A stretch of DNA of 64,000 nucleotides, taken from positions 28,467 to 92,466 of the forward strand of contig CALLPE010000027.1 in the NCBI GenBank assembly GCA_938015445.1. The letters are read 5' to 3'. Made by a program: the position numbers and the translations under genes. Every line of letters begins with the position of its first letter. Within the stretch, counting starts at the first letter, position 1. Below the pieces are notes generated by a model. The model made no database searches. It saw only the letters and a program-made list of their open reading frames with translations, and was not told where the DNA came from. The stretch comes from an uncultured Pirellulales bacterium (GTDB lineage Bacteria > Planctomycetota > Planctomycetia > Pirellulales > Thermoguttaceae). This document shows positions 8,609 to 17,163 of this stretch, piece after piece.

Positions 8609-8674
8609 ATGGCGGCTACAAATGACAGATATAAATGGCGGATATAAATGACGGATATAAATGACGGATATAAA
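8597..8674. repeat. Six copies of a 13-bp repeat starting in the last codons of a gene
   Basis: Six contiguous units (8597, 8610, 8623, 8636, 8649, 8662) with consensus TGGCGGATATAAA or TGACGGATATAAA. Unit 1 encodes Trp-Arg-Ile-stop of the oxidoreductase. Each unit junction creates AAATG, so in-phase ATGs recur every 13 bp across the three frames. Confidence 0.9.
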
Positions 8675-8796
8675 TGTCGCCGACCGCTGGGGCGAAGCCG
8701 AACCAGCAATCACCTGCCCCGAAGTCCATAAGACCGACCGCAACAATACGCAAGACCAACCCGAACATTCACGCCTTGTGCAGAGGAGCAGGAAAT

Positions 8797-10926
8797 ATGA
8801 ACATTCGACGCTCGCTCATAATCCGACCCTTGATGATAGTTCGACCCTTGATGATAGTCGGACCCTCGATGATAGCCCAACCCTCGATGATAATCCGATC
8901 ATTGCCGATACTGCGACGCTGGCTGATAAATCGGCGCTGGTTAATAACCGGATGCCTCCTTGCGGCGGTATTGTCGCAATGCCTGTGGTGCGCGCTGGCT
9001 GCCGATAGGCCTCAGGCCGCCAAAGCGATCGACCCGGCCGAAGCGGCACAGCGCGAGGCAAAGCTGATCGAAGTGCTCAACTCCGACGCCCCCAAGGCCG
9101 AAAAGGCCATCACCTGCAAGCGGCTGGCGATTTACGGTTCCGGTCGGGCAGTGCCGGCGCTGGCGCCGTTGTTGGCCGATAGCGAACTGGCCTCCTGGGC
9201 TAGGATTGCCTTGGAGGCCATCCCCGACGCGGCCGCCGACGCCACACTGCGCGAAGCGGCCGTCAAGCTTCAGGGGCGGTTGTTGGTGGGCGTAATAAAC
9301 TCACTGGGCGTGCGCCGCGACGCAAAGGCCGTGGACGTTCTCACGGCGCGCCTCAAGGACGCCGACGCGGAAGTCGCTTCCGCTGCCGCAGCGGCACTGG
9401 GACGCATCGGCGGACAGGCGGCCGTGGAAGCCTTGCAGAAGGCCATCGCTGCCGGGAACGTCGCCGTTCGTTCCGCCGCAGCCGAAGGGTTGATTCTGTG
9501 CGCCGAACGGGCGCTGGCCACCGGAAATCGCCACGAAGCCATCGCTCTGTTCGATTTGGTGCGCAAGGCCGACGTTCCTAAACAACGTGTGCTGGAGGCT
9601 ACGCGCGGCGCGATCTTGGCACGCCAGTCCGAAGGCGCAGCGCTGCTGGCCGAACTGTTGCAATCGGCCGATAGAGATAGCTTCGCCCTGGGGTTGCGGG
9701 TAGCGCGCGAAATGCATCCCGCCGCTGTCGCACAAGGGCCTCTGCTAGACGCCTTGGTACGCGCCGCGCCGAACCGCAAGGCGCTTCTGATCTATGCATT
9801 GGCCGATTGCGGCGACCCGATGATTCTGGCCGTAATCCAGCAGCAGGTCCGGGGCGCACCGGCCGATGTCCGCGTGGCGGCGATTCGCGCCACGGCGCGG
9901 CTGGGCGGGGCGTGGTGCATACCAGCTCTGCTGGAAGCGGCCGCCGATGAGGACCACGGCGTTTCCCGCACGGCAATCGAAGCCCTGGCCGAGTTGCGCG
10001 GAGTGGACGTCGACCGCGAAATCCTGGCCCAACTGAAAACTGCCCAAGGCAAAGAGCGTCGGTTGCTGATCGAAGTAATCGGCCAACGGTACTTGGTGGG
10101 GGCCACGCCCGAGCTGCTCAAAGCCGCCGAAGACGCCGACGCACAAGTGCGCATCGCTGCGCTGGGCGCGCTGGGAGCGACGGTGGATTTCGAGCAGTTG
10201 CCGGTGCTCATCAAGCGGGTGGCGACCGAGGTGGATAACTCCGACGAGGCAAAAGCTGCCCAGCAGGCCCTGACAATCGCCTGCTCTCGAATGCCCGACC
10301 GCGAGGCGTGCGCCCAGGCACTGGCGGACGAAATGGCGCCGTCGGCCCCGCCGGCAAAGATCAGGTTTTTGGAGGTGCTTGGTGAGCTGGGCGGCAGCAA
10401 AGCGCTGCAAACGGTGGTTGCGGCCACCAAAGACCCGAACGCACAAGTGCAGGATGCGGCAGTCCGAGTGCTGGGCGAGTGGATGACTCCCGATGCGGCT
10501 CCAGCGTTGCTGGAGTTGGCTAGCTCGGCCAAAGACGGGAAATTGCAGACTCGGGCATTGCGGGGCTACATCCGCGTGGCCCGGCAGCTCGAAGTGCCCA
10601 CCCCTGAGCGCATCGCCATGTGCGCCAAGGCGCTGCCGCTGTGTCAGCGGGACGACGAACGTCGGCTGGTGCTCGAGGTGTTGCGACGGTATCCGAGCGC
10701 CGAAGGAATCGCGCTTGCCGCCGGACTACTGCAACACCAGCAGCTCAAGGAGGAAGCCGCCAGCGCCGTGGTGGCCATCGCCGAAAAGATCGGGCAACGC
10801 GAGCCAGCGGCAGTCGCCCAGGCGCTCAAACAGGTGATCGCGGCATCCGTCGGCCAAGATGCCACCCAAAAGGCACAATCGCTGCTAGATCAGGCCAACC
10901 GGCGGTTGCGCACGAGCGGGCGGTGA
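8797..10926 (+). CDS. Large HEAT-repeat protein with repeat-built N-terminal segment
   Basis: 709 residues from ATG 8797, chosen because GAGGAG lies at 8783-8788; the frame is open another 41 codons upstream but without an initiation site as good. Residues 4-51 are eight degenerate copies of a six-residue unit (RPLMIV and relatives), leading into a hydrophobic stretch (WLITGCLLAAVLSQ) and ALAAD, which could be a signal peptide cleavage site. The rest is alpha-helical HEAT/PBS-lyase-type repeats, for example VDVLTARLKDADAEVASAAA and AVEALQKAIAAGNVAVRSAA. Such solenoids are protein-binding scaffolds, here probably periplasmic. It is convergent with the DUF1559 gene. No enzymatic motif is visible. 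Confidence 0.85.
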   Translation: MNIRRSLIIRPLMIVRPLMIVGPSMIAQPSMIIRSLPILRRWLINRRWLITGCLLAAVLSQCLWCALAADRPQAAKAIDPAEAAQREAKLIEVLNSDAPKAEKAITCKRLAIYGSGRAVPALAPLLADSELASWARIALEAIPDAAADATLREAAVKLQGRLLVGVINSLGVRRDAKAVDVLTARLKDADAEVASAAAAALGRIGGQAAVEALQKAIAAGNVAVRSAAAEGLILCAERALATGNRHEAIALFDLVRKADVPKQRVLEATRGAILARQSEGAALLAELLQSADRDSFALGLRVAREMHPAAVAQGPLLDALVRAAPNRKALLIYALADCGDPMILAVIQQQVRGAPADVRVAAIRATARLGGAWCIPALLEAAADEDHGVSRTAIEALAELRGVDVDREILAQLKTAQGKERRLLIEVIGQRYLVGATPELLKAAEDADAQVRIAALGALGATVDFEQLPVLIKRVATEVDNSDEAKAAQQALTIACSRMPDREACAQALADEMAPSAPPAKIRFLEVLGELGGSKALQTVVAATKDPNAQVQDAAVRVLGEWMTPDAAPALLELASSAKDGKLQTRALRGYIRVARQLEVPTPERIAMCAKALPLCQRDDERRLVLEVLRRYPSAEGIALAAGLLQHQQLKEEAASAVVAIAEKIGQREPAAVAQALKQVIAASVGQDATQKAQSLLDQANRRLRTSGR
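8806..8949 (+). repeat. Eight degenerate 18-bp units encoding the start of the HEAT protein
   Basis: Contiguous 18-bp units from 8806 (consensus CGACCCTTGATGATAGTT). Two central copies differ at one base; outer ones are more diverged. All eight stay in frame. Confidence 0.88.
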
Positions 10927-11024
10927 GCGGCGCCTGCTAGTCCGCAGTGCGTTCGCGAAACAATTGCCAAGGGGGCCGGCGCCTGCCAACACCGTGCGGG
11001 GCCAAGGGGGTGCCGTGCGCCGCT

Positions 11025-12095
11025 TTACTGCACTAACGGCCGTTCGGCCAGCGGGCGCCAGTACTCGTCGTGGATTCTGGGTATAGCGGGGTTGATGGCC
11101 GTGGGGTTCATAGTTTCCACGCGGCCGTCGCCGAACAGCACGTTCATTGCCCCGCCGTGACGTGCCCGTCCGCCACCCCAACCGGTCCAATGCGGCGAGT
11201 TGCGCATCTTGGGGGTCACGCTCACCAAGTCCCAGGCCGTATCGCCCACCACGTCGGCTACCAAGCGGCAGTATTCCACCAGAAGGATTTTCTGGCCGTC
11301 TTGGACGAAGCGGTGAACTTTCGAGTTGACCCCGTAGCTGACCACTTCGGCTTTCTCGAACTCCCATTTATGGCCGTTGTTCTCGTGGAACGGGTCGCAT
11401 GGGCGCCCATTCTTGTCCACCACTACTCTGCCGTCAGGATCGAGCAGCTTGTACGTGTACCCGTGGCCGTCGCTCCATGGATATGAACCTTGCATAGCCC
11501 CGTCCACGTCGGGGTCGACCAGGATGAAGATGTCGGCCATCAGGCCGTCCCACTGCGCTGGGTTCATCAAGTCTTCAGCCACGATGGCGAAGCTGTCGCT
11601 ATTGGCCGGTCTGACCCTGCCGCCGGAAATCGTTATCCAATCGACCGGCTTGCGCAGATCGCGATGCCAGCGGACCCGCGCGCCGTCCTCGCGCAGGAAG
11701 ATCTTGTAGTTGGTGTTGTACACGTAAACGCAGTAGTTTTCGATGCCGCCGGTCCCGCCGCCCCCGCCGGTTGCGCCTCGGCCGGCGCCGACCGTCAGGT
11801 CTTCGTTATCGTCGTTGGGGCAGATGTAGAACGACGACTGGTTCTCCAGGTACGGCAGCAAGGCGGCAGTCCATTGCCGTGGCTTGATTACCCGCTTGCT
11901 GCTCCCCTCCATGGTGCTGCAAAAACGCTGATATGCCCGACCGATCTGCGCCAGATTGTTGGCGCATTGGGTCCGCCGGGCAGCTTCGCGCACGCCTTGC
12001 ACAGCCGGCATCAGCAAGCTGATAAGCAATGCAATGATGGTCACCACAATCAACAGCTCCACCAGCGTAAACGCATTACGTGATTTGCTGCGCAT
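11025..12095 (-). CDS. DUF1559 pilin-like protein (1)
   Basis: 356 residues from ATG 12095 (preceded by AGGGGGTG); 22 further open codons upstream are not family-like. The type IV prepilin signature is clear: [20 protein letters not shown] with the conserved Glu at +5 of the mature chain, then [20 protein letters not shown], the standard DUF1559 opening. The C-terminus has the H-x9-DG box ([12 protein letters not shown]). DUF1559 proteins are abundant and specific to Planctomycetes and relatives; they are thought to be pseudopilin-like surface or periplasmic proteins processed by a prepilin peptidase. A Gly-rich insertion near residue 120 is unusual but harmless. Confidence 0.93.
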   Translation of the reverse strand: MRSKSRNAFTLVELLIVVTIIALLISLLMPAVQGVREAARRTQCANNLAQIGRAYQRFCSTMEGSSKRVIKPRQWTAALLPYLENQSSFYICPNDDNEDLTVGAGRGATGGGGGTGGIENYCVYVYNTNYKIFLREDGARVRWHRDLRKPVDWITISGGRVRPANSDSFAIVAEDLMNPAQWDGLMADIFILVDPDVDGAMQGSYPWSDGHGYTYKLLDPDGRVVVDKNGRPCDPFHENNGHKWEFEKAEVVSYGVNSKVHRFVQDGQKILLVEYCRLVADVVGDTAWDLVSVTPKMRNSPHWTGWGGGRARHGGAMNVLFGDGRVETMNPTAINPAIPRIHDEYWRPLAERPLVQ

Positions 12096-12228
12096 GGCAC
12101 ACCCCCTATGTACCTCGGCTCGGCACATGTTCTTTTCGGACCATACCCTTCCTGGACACACTTACCCCGCGGCGCGTGGCTCAACCGACTCGAAACGTAG
12201 AGGCTTCTCAGTCAACAACCGACCCCAA

Positions 12229-12837
12229 TTATTGTTCCCCAGACTTTTGCCTCTGCTTGAACTTCTCGATCAGCACCGCCATCTTCTGATATTCATCGCG
12301 GAACTTTTGGATATACTGGCGGCGGACTTCCGGCGGGTCATCGGGCCGGTAGCCTACGTCCACCTGCAACAGCCGCTGGATCGCCAAGTGCGCCCGGGAA
12401 CGAACCAGAAATGACTCGTCGTCTAGCGCCTCCAATAGCAGGGGCATACTGTCGAAATCCCACTGCTGAGCCAGCCCCGTGATCATCATCGCCTTTACTT
12501 CAGCCACCTCATGGCCGCCTTGGGCCCCAGCAGGTGTTTCGCTTGGCTGGCTGCCGGTCGGGCCGGTATGAGCCGGTGAATTGTGCCCCACCGACGACGG
12601 CCGATGAAGCTGCTGCAACACCTGTCGCATGTGTTGCACGGCCTCCTCGTCCCGCGAGCCGGCCAACTGGCTGGCAGCTTTGACTTTTTCCTCGGGTGTG
12701 GGCGCAGCGACGGCCAACTGCGCCAGCTTTTCCGTGGGGGTCTTGCGCGCGCCGGAAAACAGCCACTTTCCACCGTAGAAGACCCCTGCAACAACCACCA
12801 ACAGCGCCAGCGCGGTGTACAGAATTTTAGTATTCAT
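12229..12837 (-). CDS. Small membrane-anchored HEAT-like protein
   Basis: 202 residues, not assignable to a named family. An N-terminal membrane segment (ILYTALALLVVVAGVFYGG, residues 4-22) has a short cytoplasmic N-terminus. It is followed by helical repeats of HEAT character: EEKVKAASQLAGSRDEEAV and, after a Pro/Gly-rich linker (residues ~82-108), FDSMPLLLEALDDESFLVR. The C-terminus is charged (IEKFKQRQKSGEQ). It lies 133 bp upstream of the DUF1559 gene in the same direction, so co-transcription is possible. A role as a periplasmic or cytoplasmic adaptor is a guess. Confidence 0.75.
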   Translation of the reverse strand: MNTKILYTALALLVVVAGVFYGGKWLFSGARKTPTEKLAQLAVAAPTPEEKVKAASQLAGSRDEEAVQHMRQVLQQLHRPSSVGHNSPAHTGPTGSQPSETPAGAQGGHEVAEVKAMMITGLAQQWDFDSMPLLLEALDDESFLVRSRAHLAIQRLLQVDVGYRPDDPPEVRRQYIQKFRDEYQKMAVLIEKFKQRQKSGEQ

Positions 12838-13299
12838 CAGACTGCACTACCGGATTTGCTGATTGCTTGAGACGGGCGCGCCCGTGCATACACCCGCCCG
12901 CGCTGCCCGAGTCGCTTCGATATAGCTCGATATAGCCGCGCCGTCAGCAGTGCCCCCAAAACTTTGCGCCCGGCAACACCATTCTAATCTGATGGCCCCA
13001 GACCCTTGACGACGGACACCCTGCGTCGTCGCCGTGGCGCTGATGTCCCCCGAATCGCCATACCGCAGTACTTTCCCAGGACTTGCCAGCCGAGCGGTGC
13101 TCTGCACACGTCCCCATTATCAAGATACCGGAAACGCGGATTTTGGGCAATACTTTCAAAAACCCTAGCATCCTAGCACAGGCACACAAGCCCGGCGGGC
13201 CGAGGGCCAGTCGCCAAGCGACCGGTAAAAACGCAATGCCCGGCCAGCCGGTTGTCCAGCGGCACTGCGGCGCCATTTGCACAGCGGCCGGAAAGCCTG
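12838..13299. other. Intergenic gap of 462 bp
   Basis: No gene found between the nucleoside hydrolase and the HEAT-like gene, both on the minus strand. It contains a short perfect tandem duplication of TCGATATAGC at 12917-12936. Confidence 0.4.
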
Positions 13300-14277
13300 T
13301 CACTGCCCAAGCAATACTTGCACCAGCAGGTCGCGGAAGCCATCAAGGTCCTTCCAGCGCGTGGCAACCAGCATTGGCGTGCCCGCTTCGTCGATGCGCG
13401 TATGACCGTCGTCTGTTACAGCGATCTTCAACGTCTCGAACTCCACCAGTGGTCGCTGGCCGGGATATGCCAGATAGATGGCCACCGTGTCGAAAAGCGT
13501 GGAACTGGCCGTCAATTCCTCCAACTTTGCCTTCTTGGCCCAGATGCGATAGTTCTCCATCAGAGCTTGGACCATCGGGTCGTTACTCTCGCGCAGCTTG
13601 AGAAACCGCTGGCCGGAGACGTTCACCAACCCGCAGGTATCGAGCGGGGTGATGGTCGTCTGCTTCCAAGGCGCGGAAAGCACACGGCGGCAAGCCGCAA
13701 CGTTCTCGCGGACGTTGTATTCGGCATCCGGAGTGTTCTTGCCGCCATAGCCGACGCGCACGCTGCCGTGCATCCCCACGAAATTGGCCTTGGTGGCTAT
13801 TTCAGGCTTCCGCTGGAGCACTTCGCCCATGGTGTGCAGCGGCCCGACCGAAATGACCGTGATCGGCTGAGCCGATTTCTCGATAGTCTCGATGACCGCC
13901 GCCACGCCGTCTTCGTAGATTTTGCCGGGATAGTCCGAAAGCTTGTAGTCGGCCACCCACGCTTGCTGCCGTCCGGTGCCGTCCCGCCCGCCGGCGCCCA
14001 GTCCAATAGGAATGTCCGTCCGCTTGGCCACAGTCAGCATCTTGGCAATCAGCTTCGCCCGGTATTCGGCCTTGCCGCAAGAGGTAGTCACGAGCTTTAC
14101 ATCCAGTTGCGGGCTTTTCAGCAGCATGACCAGCGCCCAGGTGTCGTCGATGTCGTCGCCGATGTCGGTGTCGAAGATGACCGGCACTTTTTCCATTTTT
14201 TCCGCGGCCGCTGCCCAACTGCCAAGCAGTCCCAACGCACAAAATACCCACGTACCGATAATCGCACTGCTTCGCAT
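13300..14277 (-). CDS. Secreted inosine/uridine-preferring nucleoside hydrolase family protein
   Basis: 325 residues from ATG 14277 (MRSSAIIGTWVF), with a signal peptide ending near WAAAAEK. The hallmark DTDIGDDIDD (residues 36-45) coordinates the catalytic calcium in this family, which cleaves the N-glycosidic bond of ribonucleosides. Later segments ITVISVGPLHTMGEVL and NVRENVAACRRVL fit the fold. A signal peptide means the product acts outside the cytoplasm, as in a planctomycete subgroup whose substrates may not be nucleosides. An alternative start 9 codons upstream lies within the repeat and is less likely. Confidence 0.9.
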   Translation of the reverse strand: MRSSAIIGTWVFCALGLLGSWAAAAEKMEKVPVIFDTDIGDDIDDTWALVMLLKSPQLDVKLVTTSCGKAEYRAKLIAKMLTVAKRTDIPIGLGAGGRDGTGRQQAWVADYKLSDYPGKIYEDGVAAVIETIEKSAQPITVISVGPLHTMGEVLQRKPEIATKANFVGMHGSVRVGYGGKNTPDAEYNVRENVAACRRVLSAPWKQTTITPLDTCGLVNVSGQRFLKLRESNDPMVQALMENYRIWAKKAKLEELTASSTLFDTVAIYLAYPGQRPLVEFETLKIAVTDDGHTRIDEAGTPMLVATRWKDLDGFRDLLVQVLLGQ

Positions 14278-14281
14278 GATG

Positions 14282-14319
14282 TCACCCTTTACCGATTGAA
14301 TCACCCTTTACCGATTGAA
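14282..14319. repeat. Perfect 19-bp duplication at the nucleoside hydrolase ribosome-binding region
   Basis: TCACCCTTTACCGATTGAA at 14282-14300 and again at 14301-14319 with no mismatch. On the minus strand each copy carries AAAGGGTGA, so the Shine-Dalgarno sequence is doubled four bases upstream of the ATG. Confidence 0.95.
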
Positions 14320-14770
14320 ATTAGTACCCTTTGCTCCTGAGAACGCCGCTGGCAACGGCCTGTTACGCTGCGCCGTGGCGATATACAAGAACTGCCGCAA
14401 TAGGGTCTGGCAGCAAACCTAGTGGCGTCGGTTCGCCGCACACGAAACCCTGTGGAGAGCCGCCGTCTATCATCGCTTAGCGTTGGGCTGTTTTCAAGCT
14501 GCATTGCGCGATTCGACGGGCCGACAGCGCTTCTGTCCTCGGGCGTTGTTCTCGGCCAGGCTTGTGCGGAGTCGCCGCCAGCGGATAGCTGTCCGAGGAA
14601 TTGCACTGGCGGCGAAGCCAGCCATCAGCTTTCACGGCGAAAAGATTGACTTGCGCCGCCGGCCCTTGCATACTGCCATAGGCCGCACAGGCGCCGTGTT
14701 GGAGAAACCTTGCTGCACTGGTACATCGATATGCCACTGAGTCTTCGAGGCACCAACCGAGGGTCAAATC
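14320..14770. other. Divergent intergenic region of 451 bp
   Basis: Separates the nucleoside hydrolase and the third oxidoreductase, so it should hold both promoters. No gene, clear promoter consensus or repeat was recognised. Confidence 0.35.
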
Positions 14771-16126
14771 ATGCGTAGGCCACAAAGCACAAAAACGTTT
14801 GGGGGAAGAAGCTCGCGGCGCGATTTTTTGCGCCGTAGCGGCCGTCTGATTACAGCCGGGAGTCTGGCAGCGGCGATCGCTTCGCGCAGCTATGCCGCCG
14901 AAGATAACACCATCAACGTGGCGCTGATCGGCTGTGGCGGCCGCGGTACCGGAGCGGCCGACAACGCCCTGAGCACCGCAGGACCGACCAAGCTGGTGGC
15001 GATGGCCGATTTCTTCCAGGGCCGTCTGGAATCGAGTCTGAAAAGCCTTGCCGGTCGCCACGCCGACAAGCTGGATGTTCCGCCCGAGCGCCGCTTCGTC
15101 GGCTTGGACGGATACAAAAAAGCCATCGACGCCATCGCTCCCGGCGGAGTGGCAGTGCTGGCCACGCCGCCGGCCTTCCGGCCCATCCATCTGGAGTACG
15201 CGGTGCAGAAAGGCTGCCACGTGTTCATGGAAAAATCGTTCGCCGTGGATGCTCCCGGCGTCCGCCGCGTGCTACGCGCCGGCCAGGAGGCCGACAAGAA
15301 GAACCTGAAGATTGCCGGAGGGCTGATGTCGCGACATTCGATTCCGCTGCAACAGGCCATCGCCCAAATACACCAAGGCGCCATCGGAGAGGTGATAACT
15401 GCGTGGGCGTATCGGATGCACGGGCCGGTGGGTTTTACGCCCAAATCGCCCGGCACAAGCGAGCTTGCCCACCAAATCCGCAACTACAGCAACTTTACTT
15501 GGCTTAACGGGAGCTTCTTGCTGGACTGGCTGATCCACAATCTGGATGTATGTTGCTGGGTGAAGAATGCTTGGCCGGTGTCGTGCCAGGGACAGGGTGG
15601 CCGACAGGTGCGCACCGAACCGGATCAACTGTTCGATCATTACGCGGCCGAATACACGTTCGCCGACGGAACTCGCTTGCTGGCTCAAGGACGACACATG
15701 AACCGCTGCTGGGGCTTTTTCGGCTGCGTGATCCACGGTTCGAAGGGTTCGGCGGTGCTGGGCGAGGGGATAAACCAACCGCGGCTATACAAGGCATACA
15801 AGGCCGCTGCCGACAGCCTGCTGTGGGAACACAAGGGGCCTGCACCCAACCAGTATCAGGTGGAGCACGACGTGCTGTTTGCCGCCATTCGCGAGGATCG
15901 GCGGCACAACGAGACCGAGCGATGCGCGTACGCGACGCTGGTGGGCATTATGGGACGAATGGCGGTCGAGTCGGGACAGACCGTTACCTGGGAAGAAGCC
16001 CTCAACTCGAACTTGGAGCTTGCTCCCGGTCTGGAAAACTACACCATGGATTCCAATCCGCCGGTCATGCCCGACGACCAAGGCCGCTATCCGATTGCCA
16101 TGCCGGGCATCACAAAAGCCTATTGA
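14771..16126 (+). CDS. Exported GFO/IDH/MocA-family oxidoreductase (3)
   Basis: 451 residues; ATG 14771 with GAGGGT about 7 bases upstream. The Tat leader is SRRDFLRRSGRLITAGSLAA. The Rossmann segment INVALIGCGGRGTGAADNA is followed by LVAMADF. Where the family has EKP this protein has EKS (HVFMEKSFAVDAPG), retaining the Lys but not the Pro. The C-terminal part contains WLIHNLDVCCW, with the conserved His-x-x-Asp-type pattern, and ends with a helix ITKAY. This variant is common in planctomycete secreted oxidoreductases. The substrate is unknown. Confidence 0.9.
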   Translation: MRRPQSTKTFGGRSSRRDFLRRSGRLITAGSLAAAIASRSYAAEDNTINVALIGCGGRGTGAADNALSTAGPTKLVAMADFFQGRLESSLKSLAGRHADKLDVPPERRFVGLDGYKKAIDAIAPGGVAVLATPPAFRPIHLEYAVQKGCHVFMEKSFAVDAPGVRRVLRAGQEADKKNLKIAGGLMSRHSIPLQQAIAQIHQGAIGEVITAWAYRMHGPVGFTPKSPGTSELAHQIRNYSNFTWLNGSFLLDWLIHNLDVCCWVKNAWPVSCQGQGGRQVRTEPDQLFDHYAAEYTFADGTRLLAQGRHMNRCWGFFGCVIHGSKGSAVLGEGINQPRLYKAYKAAADSLLWEHKGPAPNQYQVEHDVLFAAIREDRRHNETERCAYATLVGIMGRMAVESGQTVTWEEALNSNLELAPGLENYTMDSNPPVMPDDQGRYPIAMPGITKAY

Positions 16127-16330
16127 CCCTGCCAGCGCGAAACGCCTATTCGGCAGTGCATTACCAAGGCACGAAGACGCGAAGACACGCCGTGGTTTAA
16201 GCTTCGGGCTTGTGGAGCGGGATCGCTAACGTTTGCGGCGTGTACTGTCGGACGTTGTTGTGTGTTGGGCGGCGAGGCAAGCCGTGATGAACGCTGCTAG
16301 CCGCGGGTGCCGGGCGCAAGTAGCCTGCCG

Positions 16331-17158
16331 TCATTCCGGCACTACTGTCACCAATTCCTGGCTGACGGCCTCGATCAGTTCGGCAGAGATGGTCCGCTGT
16401 TGCTCGGCGAAACCGATCAGCAGGGCCAGATCGCACAGGCGGTTGATGTTCCGAGCGATACCCCCGGCCAGCGCATGCACAGTGCTGAGGGCTTCTGGCT
16501 CGAACACCGTGCGGTTGCAGCCGGCGGCCTTCAGCCGATGCTCGATGTACTCGGCCGTCTCTTGTTGGCTGAACGCCCGCAGCAGACACTTGACCGCCAG
16601 CCGCTGGTCCAATTGAGGTGTGCGTTGCAGGGTAGGCAGGATGGCCGTTTGCCCGCACAGCAGCAACGTCATGGCCGGGCGGCCGTCCGACTCGAAGTTC
16701 AGCAGCAGTCGAATCGCTTCCAGCGTATGGGGCGATTGGATCAGATGTGCCTCGTCGATTATCACTACAGCATGTTGCCCACGGCGGCTGTTTTCGGCCA
16801 GGAAACGTTCCATGCGGCGGATGCTTTGTTCGGCGCCGCTGGGTGCGTCGCAGAGTTTCGGCTCTGTGCCGCACAACTCATCGGCCAGGTAGGCCAACAG
16901 CTCGCTGGTGGTCATCTGCGGAAAGACCAGATGCACCCAGGGCGCAAACCCCTCGCCCAGCACGCTGCGGAGCATCCGCGCCGCGAGCGTCTTGCCCGAG
17001 CCGGCCGGTCCGGTCAACAGCGCGCCGCCGCGATGGTTTTCCACCGCATAGCGCAGTTTCAGCAAGGCGGCCTGGTGCGACTGACTGGCATAGTAGAAGC
17101 GCGCGTCGCTTGCGCCGTCGAATGGTTTTTGGCTCAGTTGCCAGTACTGTTCGTACAT
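16331..17158 (-). CDS. ExeA/GspA-like AAA ATPase
   Basis: 275 residues from ATG 17158; the opening YEQYWQLSQKPFDGASDARF is the typical beginning of ExeA-type ATPases. Walker A is GPAGSGKT (residues 50-57), Walker B is VVIIDEAH (131-138), and the later LAGGIARNINRLCDLAL is the conserved sensor-2 region. Classical ExeA has an extra membrane and peptidoglycan-binding part, absent here, so this is the soluble ATPase core. It starts 5 bp after the stop of the BY-kinase-like gene on the same strand, which suggests translation coupling. A role in driving assembly of an export or surface structure is inferred. Confidence 0.9.
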   Translation of the reverse strand: MYEQYWQLSQKPFDGASDARFYYASQSHQAALLKLRYAVENHRGGALLTGPAGSGKTLAARMLRSVLGEGFAPWVHLVFPQMTTSELLAYLADELCGTEPKLCDAPSGAEQSIRRMERFLAENSRRGQHAVVIIDEAHLIQSPHTLEAIRLLLNFESDGRPAMTLLLCGQTAILPTLQRTPQLDQRLAVKCLLRAFSQQETAEYIEHRLKAAGCNRTVFEPEALSTVHALAGGIARNINRLCDLALLIGFAEQQRTISAELIEAVSQELVTVVPE

Positions 17159-17163
17159 GGCGA

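Noticed and set aside
7124..8746. 540-codon open frame on the minus strand opposite an oxidoreductase
   Set aside because: Opposite a clear family gene in GC-rich DNA; no recognisable domain, no ribosome-binding site.
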